The notes beneath the pieces were generated by a model. That model did no database searches and had not been told where the DNA came from. It worked only from the letters and a program-made list of their open reading frames with translations. From contig CANMFE010000003.1 of the NCBI GenBank assembly GCA_947497085.1, forward strand, positions 200,001 through 264,000: DNA of 64,000 bases, read 5' to 3'. Made by a program: the position numbers and the translations under genes. Within the stretch, counting starts at the first letter, position 1, and every line of letters begins with the position of its first letter. The DNA is from an uncultured Sphingomonadaceae bacterium. GTDB lineage: Bacteria; Pseudomonadota; Alphaproteobacteria; Sphingomonadales; Sphingomonadaceae. Shown here piece by piece: positions 52,382-61,571 of this stretch.

Positions 52382-53593
52382 TTGAAATTCCTCACTTCCA
52401 TCGACCTATATATCGCCAAGCGCGTTGCCATTCCGCTTATTGCTACGCTGATTATCTCGGCCATGCTGCTTGTACTCGAAAAAATGCTGCGACTGTTCGA
52501 CTTTGTGGCCGCGGAAGGCGGCCCTGTCAGCGTGGTGTGGCGGATGCTCGCCAACCTTATTCCCGAATATCTTTCACTGGGCATTCCCATCGGCCTTTTG
52601 CTGGGAATATTGCTTGCTTTTCGGGGACTTGCGCTTTCCTCTGAACTGGATGTTTTCCGTGCCGTGGGGCTTGGCTATGGCCGCCTGCTCCGCGTCCCAT
52701 ACATGTTTGCAATCGCCTTGATGCTGGTCAATCTGGCACTTGTTGGTTTTATCCAGCCCCAGGCCCGCTATGCCTATGAGGAACTCGGCTTTGAACTGCG
52801 CTCTGGCGCATTGGGCGCATCCATCAAAGTGGGTGAGTTTACGAAATTTGGCGAAAAAATGACGCTCCGTATAGAGGAAAGCCAGAATCAGGGACGTGAC
52901 CTTCGCGGGCTGTTTGTGCATGCGACAAGCAAGAATGGCACGGAGATTTCGGTGACCGCCAGCAAAGGCCGCTTCATGGCCACCGATGACCCCGACACCA
53001 TTATCCTGCGGCTGACCGACGGCCTGCTTACGCATGATGCTCCCGATTATGAAAGCCCCCGTGTGCTGAGTTTTAGCAGCCATGACCTGCCAATCGATCT
53101 GCCCAAGATTGAGGCATTTCGAAGCCGCGGTGGCAAGGACCGCGAATATACCCTGCCCGAACTGGTGCGTATCGGTTCCAGCCCGCATATTTCGGAGCAG
53201 CAGCGCAATGAAACCCGGTCCAATTTCCATTACCGTGTCGTCGAAGTCGTGATGATGCTGCTTATGCCGCTGCTCGCGCTGGCACTCGCCATTCCGCCCA
53301 AGCGCTCCACATCCGCGCTGGGCGTGTTCCTGTCGATCATATTGATTGTGACCTATCATAAGATAAACCAGTATGGCGAAGATGTCGGGGCACTGGGCAT
53401 AGTCGACCCGCTTATCGCGCTATGGGTACCGTTCTTCCTGTTCGCCGCGCTTATCATCTGGATGTATTACCAGGTCGCCCATGTACCCGGCGGGCAGCCC
53501 ATTGGCAGCCTGGAAAAAATATTCGCAAAATCCGGGGCATGGCTGAAGGGCCTGCTTAGTTTCGGCAGGAAACGGAGCCATCATGACGGTTAG
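52382..53593 (+). CDS. lptF: LptF/YjgP-type permease
   Basis: Inner-membrane permease of the Lpt ABC exporter, 403 residues with TTG start (KFLTSIDLYIAKRVAIPLIATLI). Six helices in the family order, a coupling helix with FRGLALSSELDVFRAVGLGYGRLL, and a large periplasmic beta-jellyroll domain (FGEKMTLRIEESQNQGRDLRGLFVHATS). Followed 27 bases later by lptG. In this sphingolipid neighbourhood it may move glycosphingolipid; the family normally moves LPS. Start less certain because no strong ribosome site is visible. Confidence 0.88.
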   Translation: MKFLTSIDLYIAKRVAIPLIATLIISAMLLVLEKMLRLFDFVAAEGGPVSVVWRMLANLIPEYLSLGIPIGLLLGILLAFRGLALSSELDVFRAVGLGYGRLLRVPYMFAIALMLVNLALVGFIQPQARYAYEELGFELRSGALGASIKVGEFTKFGEKMTLRIEESQNQGRDLRGLFVHATSKNGTEISVTASKGRFMATDDPDTIILRLTDGLLTHDAPDYESPRVLSFSSHDLPIDLPKIEAFRSRGGKDREYTLPELVRIGSSPHISEQQRNETRSNFHYRVVEVVMMLLMPLLALALAIPPKRSTSALGVFLSIILIVTYHKINQYGEDVGALGIVDPLIALWVPFFLFAALIIWMYYQVAHVPGGQPIGSLEKIFAKSGAWLKGLLSFGRKRSHHDG

Positions 53594-53620
53594 ACCTGAC
53601 AGCATAAAAGGCTTTGCCAT

Positions 53621-54718
53621 ATGAAGCTGGAATTTTTTCCTTCGCCGACAACGGCCATTTATATGGCGCGTATGTTCCTGATCCGTATATTGGCGGTTCT
53701 GGCGATATTTGTGATCGTGTTGCAAACGCTCGATTTGCTTGGCGAAAGCGGTAATATTCTGGCTGTACCGGGCAATAGCGAATCTGATTTATGGCATTAT
53801 GTATCGCTACGCGCGCCGCAGATCATAGAGTTCATCCTGCCTTTTTCGGTCCTTCTTGCCACAATCATTACGCTGGCATCGCTGAACCAGAATAGCGAAG
53901 TGATCGCGATGAAGGCGGCAGGGTTATCCGCGCACCAGGTACTGGCCCCGCTATTATTTGCCAGCCTGCTTGTCGCAGGTATCACATTTGCCTTTAACGA
54001 CCGTATAGTCGCACCTGCAACCTCGACGCTTTCGCTATGGCAAAAAGCCGAGTACGGCCCCATACCCGATGATCCATCGACCCGCACCAACATATGGGCG
54101 CGCGATGGCAACAACCTTGTCCATGCGGGATTTGTCAGCGGCAATGGCAACAGCACACGGCTGGACAATGTGGAAATTTATGAACGCGCAGGCGATGGCG
54201 CACTGCTCAGGACCATCAGCGCATCACAGGCAGTGTATTCGGGCACTGATTGGAAGTTGAAAGATGCCATTGCATTCGATGTAGCAAGCGGTGAGGAGAC
54301 AGAGCTGGGCGATTATACCGTAAAAGGTGGTATGACACCGGACCAGTTCACACTGGGCAATGTCAATCCCGATGGCCTTTCCTTCATGAAGCTGAAATCG
54401 GCTATTGGCGAGCTTAAGGCCGCAGGCAAACCGACCCAGTCGCTTGAAACCAATTTGTGGCACAAGATTTCAGGGCCGCTATCAGCAATATTAATGCCGT
54501 TGCTGGGCGCTGTAGCGGCATTCGGTCTGGCCCGTTCAGGCCAGCTTTTCCTGCGCGCAGTCATCGGCATGGCGCTCGGCTTTGCCTTTTTCGTGGCGGA
54601 TAATTTCTCGCTCGCCATGGGCAATCTGGGCGCCTATCCGCCTCTGGTCGCCGCCTGGGCACCCTTTGTGCTGTTCTTTCTGGTTGGTGAATCCGTTCTC
54701 GTCCGAACCGAGGAATAG
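53621..54718 (+). CDS. lptG: LptG/YjgQ-type permease
   Basis: Partner permease of 365 residues. N-terminal helix FLIRILAVLAIFVIVLQTLDLLG, coupling region ASLNQNSEVIAMKAAGLSAHQVLAPLLF, periplasmic jellyroll (ARDGNNLVHAGFVSGNG, IYERAGDGALLRTISASQ), and C-terminal helices with GPLSAILMPLLGAVAAFGLARSGQLFLRAVIGMALGFAFFVADN. Starts 27 bases after lptF, so one operon. Convergent with the desaturase. Confidence 0.9.
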   Translation: MKLEFFPSPTTAIYMARMFLIRILAVLAIFVIVLQTLDLLGESGNILAVPGNSESDLWHYVSLRAPQIIEFILPFSVLLATIITLASLNQNSEVIAMKAAGLSAHQVLAPLLFASLLVAGITFAFNDRIVAPATSTLSLWQKAEYGPIPDDPSTRTNIWARDGNNLVHAGFVSGNGNSTRLDNVEIYERAGDGALLRTISASQAVYSGTDWKLKDAIAFDVASGEETELGDYTVKGGMTPDQFTLGNVNPDGLSFMKLKSAIGELKAAGKPTQSLETNLWHKISGPLSAILMPLLGAVAAFGLARSGQLFLRAVIGMALGFAFFVADNFSLAMGNLGAYPPLVAAWAPFVLFFLVGESVLVRTEE

Positions 54719-54758
54719 AGATCATATCCTGATCCAGCGGCTACGGGCAGCGGGATAT

Positions 54759-55874
54759 TTACTTGACCAGTTTTCCCTTAAACGTGCTGCGCACCAGCTG
54801 TACTACCAGTCCGGTAAGGCTTGTGTAATTGGCCTTGTAATAGGGCGATTCCACCGGAAGCTCCTCAGCCAGACGGCGATGCGCCTCGCCCAGATTATGA
54901 TAGGGCACGCCCGGCAGCAGGTGATGCAGTGCATGATAACGCAGGCCGACAGGTGCCCAAAGCGCGGGCAGCATTGCAGGCGGCGGAACATTGACGCTAT
55001 CGAGATATTGTGCGGTCACAGTCATCACCTCTCCCTCATTGGCCCATAAATGGGCGACGAGTGTGCGGATCTGGTTGATGACGACGGAACCGCCACTAAT
55101 GACCAGAAAAATGATGAAAGCCTTGAGCGGGATAATGCCGGTTGCCGTGCCAGCCAGCAGCGCGATAGCCCAGAGGCTCGCACCAGTTTCCTGCCATAGC
55201 CAGTTGCGCCGCGCTTTGCCGTCGGGCATTTTACGGCGAAATTCGGGATTGATGACAAGTCCGGAATAACGTTCAACCACCAGCTTTCTGAGCGGCGGTA
55301 TCACCAGCGATAATGGTGCCAATATGCCGTAGCGCAACAGCAAAGCGAGCGGTGCAAGCGCAGCCACCGCCACAAATAGCGGCACGGTATAGGGCTTCAT
55401 CAATGCGAGCGGCAGATATTCCGGGTCCTGCGCCGTGCCATAACGCGTCTTGGCATGGTGCAGGTTATGCACGCCTTCATACATGAAAGACGGGACCATA
55501 AGCGGGATGCCCGCCAGCAGGTTCCAGCCCAGCCGGAAACCGGGTACGGAACCATCTTTCAAATGGGTAAGTTCATGAATAAAGCTGCCCGCCCGGTAGA
55601 GGGCCAGCATCGAAACAATACCGGCCGCAATCATCCATCCCATGGATGAAGCAGTGATGGCCGCAAATAATGCGCCATACCCAATAATGACCGACGCCAT
55701 GAAATCCCCCCAATATATGGCGGGATTGGGGGCATTCAGGTCGCGCGTGAGATTCGCCGCAGTGCGGATCATTTCCCTGTCATCGGTCATGGGCGCATGC
55801 ACCTTTGCAGCCGCCATATTCTGCGGAGCTGCGGTGAAGTTTTCGGCTTTGAGAGCTTTTTTATTCATATACAT
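54759..55874 (-). CDS. Membrane fatty acid desaturase / sphingolipid hydroxylase family
   Basis: A 371-residue di-iron membrane enzyme. Three histidine boxes: HELTH in SFIHELTHLKDGS, HNLHH in YEGVHNLHHAKTRYG, and HALHH in GLRYHALHHLLPGVPYHNLGEAHRR. Several hydrophobic segments between. Could desaturate or hydroxylate the acyl or long-chain base of ceramide; the family does not tell which. Start at 55874 or the ATG two codons later. Located among sphingolipid genes and divergent from the bCerS-like gene. Confidence 0.85.
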   Translation of the reverse strand: MYMNKKALKAENFTAAPQNMAAAKVHAPMTDDREMIRTAANLTRDLNAPNPAIYWGDFMASVIIGYGALFAAITASSMGWMIAAGIVSMLALYRAGSFIHELTHLKDGSVPGFRLGWNLLAGIPLMVPSFMYEGVHNLHHAKTRYGTAQDPEYLPLALMKPYTVPLFVAVAALAPLALLLRYGILAPLSLVIPPLRKLVVERYSGLVINPEFRRKMPDGKARRNWLWQETGASLWAIALLAGTATGIIPLKAFIIFLVISGGSVVINQIRTLVAHLWANEGEVMTVTAQYLDSVNVPPPAMLPALWAPVGLRYHALHHLLPGVPYHNLGEAHRRLAEELPVESPYYKANYTSLTGLVVQLVRSTFKGKLVK

Positions 55875-56033
55875 ATATCCAATTTATGGCCGGCTTAGAC
55901 CAGAACATGATGGCGAGATAATGGCAGCATATTGGGGCATTCGCGGCGGATTTCACTGATCCAGATCATATTATAGCCGCGCGGGGATAACCGGTTTCTT
56001 GACATTATTGCCGCACCCGCGCCACAAGGCGGC

Positions 56034-57194
56034 ATGACAAGTAAGACAGATATCACGGTAATCCCCATGGACGGGAAAGCCGACCTCAAGGCCTTTATAA
56101 ACCTGCCATGGGAAATCTATGCCGATGACCCGAACTGGGTGCCGCCGCTAAAAGATGAAATCCGCGCGCTGCTTACGCCTGGCAAAAATCCGTTTTTTGA
56201 ACATGCACGGGTGCAGCCGATGCTGGCGCGGCGCAGTGGCAGGGTCGTGGGACGGATCAGCGCGCATATCGACCTGCTCGCCCTGGAGCAGCCGGCTGAA
56301 CAGGGCATGGGGGCAGGCACCGGCAACTGGGGCATGCTGGAAGCTTTTGATGAAGACACGGCCGCCGCGCTCATCAAGGCTGCGGAAGAATGGCTCCGTG
56401 CGCAGGATATGCACCGCGCGCTTGGCCCGCTCAGCCTATCGATATGGGATGAACCGGGACAGCTTATCAGCGGGCATGACCATCCCCCCACGGTGATGAT
56501 GGGTCACCAGCGTGCAGAATATCAGCAATGGATTGAAAATGCCGGCTATAATCCGGTCAAGCAGGTCATGACCTGGGAAGTTGATATTCTTGATGGTTTT
56601 GGCAAGCTGGTGAACCGCATCGTGGCATCGGGCGAGAAGAACGAGCGCGTCCGGATCCGCCGCGTAGACAAAAGCCGCTTTGCCGAGGAAGCTGCGCTCA
56701 TCATGGGAATCCTGAATGACGCATGGTCAAAAAACTGGGGTTTTGTACCGCTGACCGACGGCGAGATTGCCTATGTCGGCAAAAAACTGAAGCCGATTGT
56801 CTTCGAAGACCTGATCCGCATTGCCGAATATGACGGAAAGCCTGTCGCCTTCATGATCACGCTGCCGAATATCAATGAAAAGCTAATGGACTATAATGGG
56901 ACATTATGGCCCTTAAACTGGGCCAAGCTGCTCTGGTGGCTGCGGAAACCCGTTACCCACACAATGCGCGTGCCGTTAATGGGTGTCGTGCAGGAATTGC
57001 AGGGTTCACGCCTTGCCAGCCAGCTGGCTTTCATGATGATTGAATTTATCCGGCGCGATGCCGTCGCAAAATACGGCGCGAAACGCGGCGAGATTGGTTG
57101 GATATTGGATGACAATCAAGGTATGAACTCCATCGGCGAGGTCATTGGCGGCAAAGTGAACAAGGTCTACCAGATTTACGAGAAAGCGCTTTAG
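56034..57194 (+). CDS. GNAT-like acyltransferase, candidate bacterial ceramide synthase (bCerS)
   Basis: A 386-residue protein with INLPWEIYADDPNWVPPLKDEIRALLTPGKNPFF near the N-terminus, ALGPLSLSIWDEPGQLISG, and MGVVQELQGSRLASQLAFMMIEFIRRDA with a GNAT-like C-terminal fold. Caulobacter bCerS, which N-acylates 3-ketosphinganine, is to my knowledge a protein of this broad type located near spt; the placement here supports the call. It remains an inference without alignment. Followed by a possible bidirectional hairpin terminator. Confidence 0.65.
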   Translation: MTSKTDITVIPMDGKADLKAFINLPWEIYADDPNWVPPLKDEIRALLTPGKNPFFEHARVQPMLARRSGRVVGRISAHIDLLALEQPAEQGMGAGTGNWGMLEAFDEDTAAALIKAAEEWLRAQDMHRALGPLSLSIWDEPGQLISGHDHPPTVMMGHQRAEYQQWIENAGYNPVKQVMTWEVDILDGFGKLVNRIVASGEKNERVRIRRVDKSRFAEEAALIMGILNDAWSKNWGFVPLTDGEIAYVGKKLKPIVFEDLIRIAEYDGKPVAFMITLPNINEKLMDYNGTLWPLNWAKLLWWLRKPVTHTMRVPLMGVVQELQGSRLASQLAFMMIEFIRRDAVAKYGAKRGEIGWILDDNQGMNSIGEVIGGKVNKVYQIYEKAL

Positions 57195-57207
57195 CGGACA
57201 GCAACCA

Positions 57208-57237
57208 TAAGCCCCTCCACTAACGAAGAGGGGCTTA
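57208..57237. terminator. Hairpin between convergent genes
   Basis: Perfect ten-base inverted repeat TAAGCCCCTC / GAGGGGCTTA around a ten-base loop, between the bCerS-like gene and the membrane protein. No clear T run on either strand. Confidence 0.55.
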
Positions 57238-57242
57238 GGCCA

Positions 57243-57662
57243 TTACCGCAAGAGATAGTCTTTCTCTTTTCGGTTTGCAGGCATCGTGCGTTCAGCCGCT
57301 ATTACCTGCTGTTCATCGATCCAGCCTGCCAGTTTCACGCCGTAGCGGCTGATCGCGCTCATGTTGAAAAAATGCATGCCACCCAGCACGAGTATCGCAA
57401 TGCCCACCTGCCATGCCAACAGGCGGATGGCCTCGGCAACAGTCACCGGCTCGCTCGCCATGCTGAGCGCAATGGCAATAAAGCCCAAGTTGACAAGATA
57501 AAAACCGACCACCAGCAAATGGTTGATACTGGTCGCCAATTCCTCGTCATGCCCGAAACAGCGCACGAGAAAGACTTTCCCGTTACTGGACAGAGTATGC
57601 GCGACCCAGATAGTCAGGCCGACGGCGATAATGAGATAGCTGATATAGGTAGCTACAACCAT
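57243..57662 (-). CDS. Small integral membrane protein under the GbsR-type regulator
   Basis: A 139-residue protein with about three membrane helices (VATYISYLIIAVGLTIWVA, HLLVVGFYLVNLGFIAIALS, AIRLLAWQVGIAILVLGGMHFFNM) and a polar C-terminal tail. AAAGGA seven bases before the ATG. Family not recognised. It lies immediately downstream of the GbsR/MarR-type gene on the same strand and has its own copy of the operator-like sequence, so it is likely the regulator's target. Confidence 0.75.
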   Translation of the reverse strand: MVVATYISYLIIAVGLTIWVAHTLSSNGKVFLVRCFGHDEELATSINHLLVVGFYLVNLGFIAIALSMASEPVTVAEAIRLLAWQVGIAILVLGGMHFFNMSAISRYGVKLAGWIDEQQVIAAERTMPANRKEKDYLLR

Positions 57663-57702
57663 GATATATCCTTTCGATATCTATATTCCAATATATTCTT
57701 AT

Positions 57703-57721
57703 ATTTCTGTAATTTAAGAAA
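57703..57721. promoter_or_regulatory. Operator-like site upstream of the membrane protein
   Basis: ATTTCTGTAATTTAAGAAA, an imperfect inverted repeat; 17 of 19 bases agree with the site in front of the GbsR/MarR-type gene. About 40 bases upstream of the ATG, in an AT-rich gap. Confidence 0.6.
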
Positions 57722-57787
57722 CTACTAGTTAAATGAATATCGCGGGTGGCATGGGAAACTCCTGTTTTGGGATTATTCTGTGTGAAT

Positions 57788-58381
57788 TTATAATTCGCGT
57801 GTGGAATCAGAAACTGGAAATGCGTGGACCGCCGATATTTCGTCTTTACCACCGCCAGGAATGAACCGCGCGACTTTGGCACCCAGTTTCATCAGGGTGA
57901 TGAGTGTCGATTTTTTGAGGTCCCGCACCTGCGTATACCAATTGGTCAGCGTAAAAATAAACTCGTGCATCCGGCCAATACGTTCATGCACATGATTGGG
58001 AATATCGGTGCGTCCTTCTAGCCGCACCTGTAAATCGGCGAGCTTGGCAATAGTCGGATCAATTTCGCGTTTTTTGCGCTCCGCAGTGATCGCCATAAAC
58101 AGCTCCCACAAATCAGTCTCTGCTATAAAATGGTCACGACGGTCGCCTGTCATATGCGCGCGCGTGACAATGCCATAGCCCTGCAATTCCTTCAGTGCCG
58201 TCGACACATTAGATCGCGCCAGACCCAGTATTTCGCAAATCTCCTCGGCATTCAGCGGCCGATCGGAAAGGTATAAGAGAGCGTGCACCTGCGCCACCGA
58301 CCGGTTCGCACCCCAATGCGTGCCCATCTCTCCCCAATGGAGAATAAATTCCTGGACTTCGGGATGCTCGTAAAATGCCAT
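57788..58381 (-). CDS. GbsR/MarR-family transcriptional regulator
   Basis: Start at MAFYEHPEVQEFILHWGEMG; an in-frame TTG upstream falls inside the promoter. The 197 residues have the GbsR-type N-terminus, the winged helix VHALLYLSDRPLNAEEICEILGLARSNVSTALKELQGYGIVTRAHMTGDRRDHF, and a C-terminal helical dimerisation part. The first nine-base run of the upstream gap is TTGACAAAT on the minus strand, a plausible -35 next to the operator-like site. Likely autoregulated. Confidence 0.88.
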   Translation of the reverse strand: MAFYEHPEVQEFILHWGEMGTHWGANRSVAQVHALLYLSDRPLNAEEICEILGLARSNVSTALKELQGYGIVTRAHMTGDRRDHFIAETDLWELFMAITAERKKREIDPTIAKLADLQVRLEGRTDIPNHVHERIGRMHEFIFTLTNWYTQVRDLKKSTLITLMKLGAKVARFIPGGGKDEISAVHAFPVSDSTREL

Positions 58382-58400
58382 AACCGACTCACTTTCCTTA

Positions 58401-58419
58401 ATTTCTGTTATTTCAGAAA
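58401..58419. promoter_or_regulatory. Operator-like site upstream of the GbsR/MarR gene
   Basis: ATTTCTGTTATTTCAGAAA, with a longer inverted arrangement TTCTGTT / AACAGAA-like text continuing to the right. It overlaps the region just after TTGACA (58430-58435 on the minus strand), where a repressor would block RNA polymerase. Confidence 0.6.
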
Positions 58420-58447
58420 ATACAGAATTTGTCAAGGCGAAAGCGTA

Positions 58448-59290
58448 TCACGATCTCTTCAAATCAGGTTTACAGCCCTGTCCTGCTGCCATCAATGCCG
58501 CTTGCTCTGAAATTATTTCGTCTATTCCGAGAGTCCACAAATCATTATGCCCGCCTTTTTTGATGCGATAGGCGCATTTGGGTTGCCGGGCGGCATCAAA
58601 CAGTTCCTGTCCCATTTCCACAGGGATAAGGTTATCACGTTCGCCATGAATCCAAACCAGTGGCGTATCGATTTGCGCGATACGTGATACATTGTCATAC
58701 TGGTCTTTCACTAGCAGGCGGGACGGAAATATCGGCATTTGCCGCGCGGCCATATCGGCCATGGATGTATAGGGTGCTTCCAGAATAAGCCCGGCGGCAT
58801 TGGTATTTGCGGCAAGATATGTGGCGGGGCCCGTGCCGACCGACTGGCCGACAATGACTATGTCTTTCCCGCGGAAACCCTGTTTGCGCAGCCAGCCATA
58901 ATTGGCGCGTGCTGCCTGGTAAAATGCCTGTTCGCCAGGCTTTCCCGCATTACCGCCATAGCCGGGATAGCCCACCGCCAATATACCTGCTCCTGATTCA
59001 GCAAGAGCGCGGTACATATCCGCGCGCCCAGCCAGCGCGCCGCCATTACCGTGAAAATGCAGGATGACGCCCTGCGTCTCATTCGCAGGCGGATGCCACC
59101 ATGACACGAGCTTATTTTCACCCAACACGATGTCCACCATAGCAAAGCCGTCAAGTTCCGCCTGTTCAGGCGTAACGCGCTGCGTATCTGGCAGGTACAT
59201 GAAGCTGCGTTGGAATATATAGATCAGAGCCAGTGCAATCAGGTATAATCCTGCGATAAAAAGCAGGAACCGTATGGCTATTGCCATCAT
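58448..59290 (-). CDS. Alpha/beta hydrolase (Bem46-like)
   Basis: A 280-residue serine hydrolase with an N-terminal membrane anchor (FLLFIAGLYLIALALIYIFQRSFMYLP). Catalytic triad: Ser in IVIVGQSVGTGPATYLA, Asp in VWIHGERDNLIPVEMG, His in KKGGHNDLW; oxyanion region HFHGNGGALAGR. Substrate unknown; the anchor places it at the inner membrane. Its ATG overlaps the exonuclease stop. Confidence 0.9.
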   Translation of the reverse strand: MMAIAIRFLLFIAGLYLIALALIYIFQRSFMYLPDTQRVTPEQAELDGFAMVDIVLGENKLVSWWHPPANETQGVILHFHGNGGALAGRADMYRALAESGAGILAVGYPGYGGNAGKPGEQAFYQAARANYGWLRKQGFRGKDIVIVGQSVGTGPATYLAANTNAAGLILEAPYTSMADMAARQMPIFPSRLLVKDQYDNVSRIAQIDTPLVWIHGERDNLIPVEMGQELFDAARQPKCAYRIKKGGHNDLWTLGIDEIISEQAALMAAGQGCKPDLKRS

Positions 59291-60090
59291 GGCTGTGCTG
59301 TAGAAGCGCCGAGTTCGATCCAGGCAGGTGTATGGTCACTCGCCTTTTCACGGCCGCGATGCTCTTTATCAACACCGACATTTGTCAGACGATCGGCAGC
59401 ACGCGGACTGAGCAGCAAGTGGTCGATGCGGAACCCAGCATCGCGCTCCCACCCGCGCGTGCGGTAATCCCAGTAAGTCCAGACACCGCCATCGGGATGC
59501 CAATTGCCAATGGCATCGGTCCACCCGTCACCCAACAAACGGCGATAGGCATCACGGCTTTCGGGTTGCATCAACGCGTCGGATGCCATGGCGTCTACCG
59601 CAAACACATCATTATCGCGTGGGATGACGTTATAATCCCCAGCCAGCACTGCAGGTACTTCTTCGGCCCATATTTCGGCCGCACGATTTCTAAGCCGCTG
59701 CATCCAGCGCAGTTTGAAATCAAATTTAGGTCCGGGGTGCGGATTTCCGTTGGGCAGGTAAATACTTGCTATGCGCACAGGATTTCCATTCGCATCCGGC
59801 ACGTCCGCTTCCAGATAGCGGCTATGTTCATCTTCCGGTTCGCCGTCCAGCCCGCGTTTCGTTTCCTGCGGCGCGCTGCCCTTGGCAAGTATCGCAACAC
59901 CATTGAATGATTTTTGCCCATGCCAGATCGCACCGTAACCGATTTTTTCAAACTCGGCGACCGGGAAACCCTCGTCCATCGTCTTGATTTCCTGAAGACA
60001 GGCGACATCGGGCCGCGTCTCCTCCAACCATTCAAGCAGGCGGGGGAGGCGGGCTTTTATGCCGTTTATATTGTAAGTCGCGATACGCAT
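59287..60090 (-). CDS. xth: Exodeoxyribonuclease III
   Basis: AP endonuclease/3' exonuclease for base-excision repair, 267 residues. Motifs: ATYNINGIKARLPRLLEWL, DVACLQEIKTMDEGFP (metal Glu), SIYLPNGNP, VLAGDYNVIPRDND, and SDHTPAWIEL with the catalytic His at the end. Upstream ATG at 60090. Confidence 0.95.
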   Translation of the reverse strand: MRIATYNINGIKARLPRLLEWLEETRPDVACLQEIKTMDEGFPVAEFEKIGYGAIWHGQKSFNGVAILAKGSAPQETKRGLDGEPEDEHSRYLEADVPDANGNPVRIASIYLPNGNPHPGPKFDFKLRWMQRLRNRAAEIWAEEVPAVLAGDYNVIPRDNDVFAVDAMASDALMQPESRDAYRRLLGDGWTDAIGNWHPDGGVWTYWDYRTRGWERDAGFRIDHLLLSPRAADRLTNVGVDKEHRGREKASDHTPAWIELGASTAQP

Positions 60091-60128
60091 GAAAACTGCT
60101 TATCGCATTCATTTGAGCAGCGAAAGAA

Positions 60129-60464
60129 TTAAACCGAAAAACTCGATCCGCAGCCGCACCCAGATGCGGCATTGGGATTGGTCACCTGAAAAGCCGAACC
60201 ACCCAGCGATTCCACAAAGTCCACTGCGCTGCCACGCACCAAATCAAGGCTGACACTGTCCACCACCAGCGTTACACCCGATTCCTCAGCCGTAACATCA
60301 TCTGCCTCAATGTTTTCGGCCAAACCGAAACGGTACTGAAAGCCTGAACACCCGCCGCCTTCAACCGACAGGCGCAGCATGGCTGGCTTGCCCTGTTTTT
60401 CGGCAATCGCGGCGACACGTTTTGCCGCATTGGGCGTTAGTATGATGTCAGCAATGTCACTCAT
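60129..60464 (-). CDS. erpA: Iron-sulfur cluster insertion protein, A-type
   Basis: A 111-residue A-type carrier with the three conserved cysteines: Cys39 in EGGGCSGFQYRFGLAE and Cys103, Cys105 in ASGCGCGSSFSV. Transfers Fe-S clusters to target enzymes. ErpA versus IscA cannot be fully separated; no suf or isc genes are adjacent. It lies 38 bases upstream of xth. Confidence 0.88.
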   Translation of the reverse strand: MSDIADIILTPNAAKRVAAIAEKQGKPAMLRLSVEGGGCSGFQYRFGLAENIEADDVTAEESGVTLVVDSVSLDLVRGSAVDFVESLGGSAFQVTNPNAASGCGCGSSFSV

Positions 60465-60509
60465 AGTGCCAAGATAGTGCGCAGCAGGCGCATCAACAAG
60501 GGAGATAAT

Positions 60510-60905
60510 CTATAGTGAGCTAAAGCTGTCAAAAAGCCTGCGTGTGTCACTGGCCGCATTTTCCAGCATTTCCGCAATTTGCGCGCGTTCATCCGTATCG
60601 GGCTGCGCAGATACATGACGGCCCGCCATACCCCATTCGGGACATTCCCTGGAATCGATATTTTTTTCGCGAATAGTGACAATGCCGCTATGGCGATCAT
60701 CTTTTAAAATGCGCGCCATGCATGCATCAATTGCCTCCTCATCACCCTCAATTAATTGCATGAAATTCATGCCGTTGTAGATGAGGCAGCCGGTAATGTT
60801 GCTGGCACGGTTATTTTCTTCACAGCGTGCAAGCAGCGCTTCGAGGTCATCCTTGCTGAAATTGTGCACTTTTGTGCTGATATAGATAATCGATTTCAAA
60901 TTCAT
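60510..60905 (-). CDS. BLUF-domain blue-light sensor
   Basis: A 131-residue single BLUF domain that binds FAD. The photoactive residues are in register: Tyr8 (LKSIIYIS), Asn32 (NNRASNITG), Gln50 (NFMQLIEG), matching the Tyr-Asn-Gln spacing of AppA. A short C-terminal helical tail (QIAEMLENAASDTRRLFDSF) may contact a partner. No output domain is fused and no obvious partner is adjacent. Divides the ErpA gene from the AhpD-like gene. Confidence 0.93.
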   Translation of the reverse strand: MNLKSIIYISTKVHNFSKDDLEALLARCEENNRASNITGCLIYNGMNFMQLIEGDEEAIDACMARILKDDRHSGIVTIREKNIDSRECPEWGMAGRHVSAQPDTDERAQIAEMLENAASDTRRLFDSFSSL

Positions 60906-60944
60906 CCCCTGTGTTTAATCCAGCCTGTTCCCGCAATTTTCTCG

Positions 60945-61565
60945 CTAGCCATGCGACCAATTGCCGGGATCGTCATTATCTCCCGGCGAAAGTCCAAGCG
61001 CTTCCCCCTGCGTAGAACAACCGAGCCCAAGCACGGTGCGGTTGGCATAGGCGAAATAGGCCGCCACCTGATTGACTTCCAGAATTTCTCCATCATCCAG
61101 CCCGTCTGCACGCAAGGCTGCAATATCATTTTCGCCAATATCAGCCGGGGTACGCGTAAGCTTGGCTGCGTAGGACAGAGCGGCCTGTTCCTTTTGCGTA
61201 AAAATGCCCGGCAAGCTGTCCGCGCCATCCATTGCCGCGCGCAATGCCACCTCTAATGCTGCAAACCGTGCGTCATCGCATACAAGACGCTTCAATCCGG
61301 CGACATGATGGTCAACACAATATTGGCAGTTGTTTATCGCACTCACCAAAATCCCGATGCATTCAAGCAACCATTTGGGAAGCGCATTGCCCCGGTGATG
61401 GAGTACCGCCTTGTACAGCGCCATATGCCCTTCGAGCGTATGAGGACGAAGGCTATGCGCCATCAATATATTGTCAACGCGGCCATCCGGCCCTGCGACC
61501 TTGGCATAGAGTGTTGCAAGATCGCCCTGCGCAGCATCGCGGTCCACTATCCTGATATATGCCAT
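60945..61565 (-). CDS. AhpD/carboxymuconolactone decarboxylase-like peroxidase family protein
   Basis: A 206-residue helical protein with the redox pair Cys80 and Cys83 in NNCQYCVDHHVAGLKRL and the family helix PHTLEGHMALYKAVLHH. The related AhpD acts in thiol-dependent peroxide reduction. The BLUF gene lies 39 bases further along on the same strand, so cotranscription is possible. Confidence 0.88.
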   Translation of the reverse strand: MAYIRIVDRDAAQGDLATLYAKVAGPDGRVDNILMAHSLRPHTLEGHMALYKAVLHHRGNALPKWLLECIGILVSAINNCQYCVDHHVAGLKRLVCDDARFAALEVALRAAMDGADSLPGIFTQKEQAALSYAAKLTRTPADIGENDIAALRADGLDDGEILEVNQVAAYFAYANRTVLGLGCSTQGEALGLSPGDNDDPGNWSHG

Positions 61566-61571
61566 GACGCT

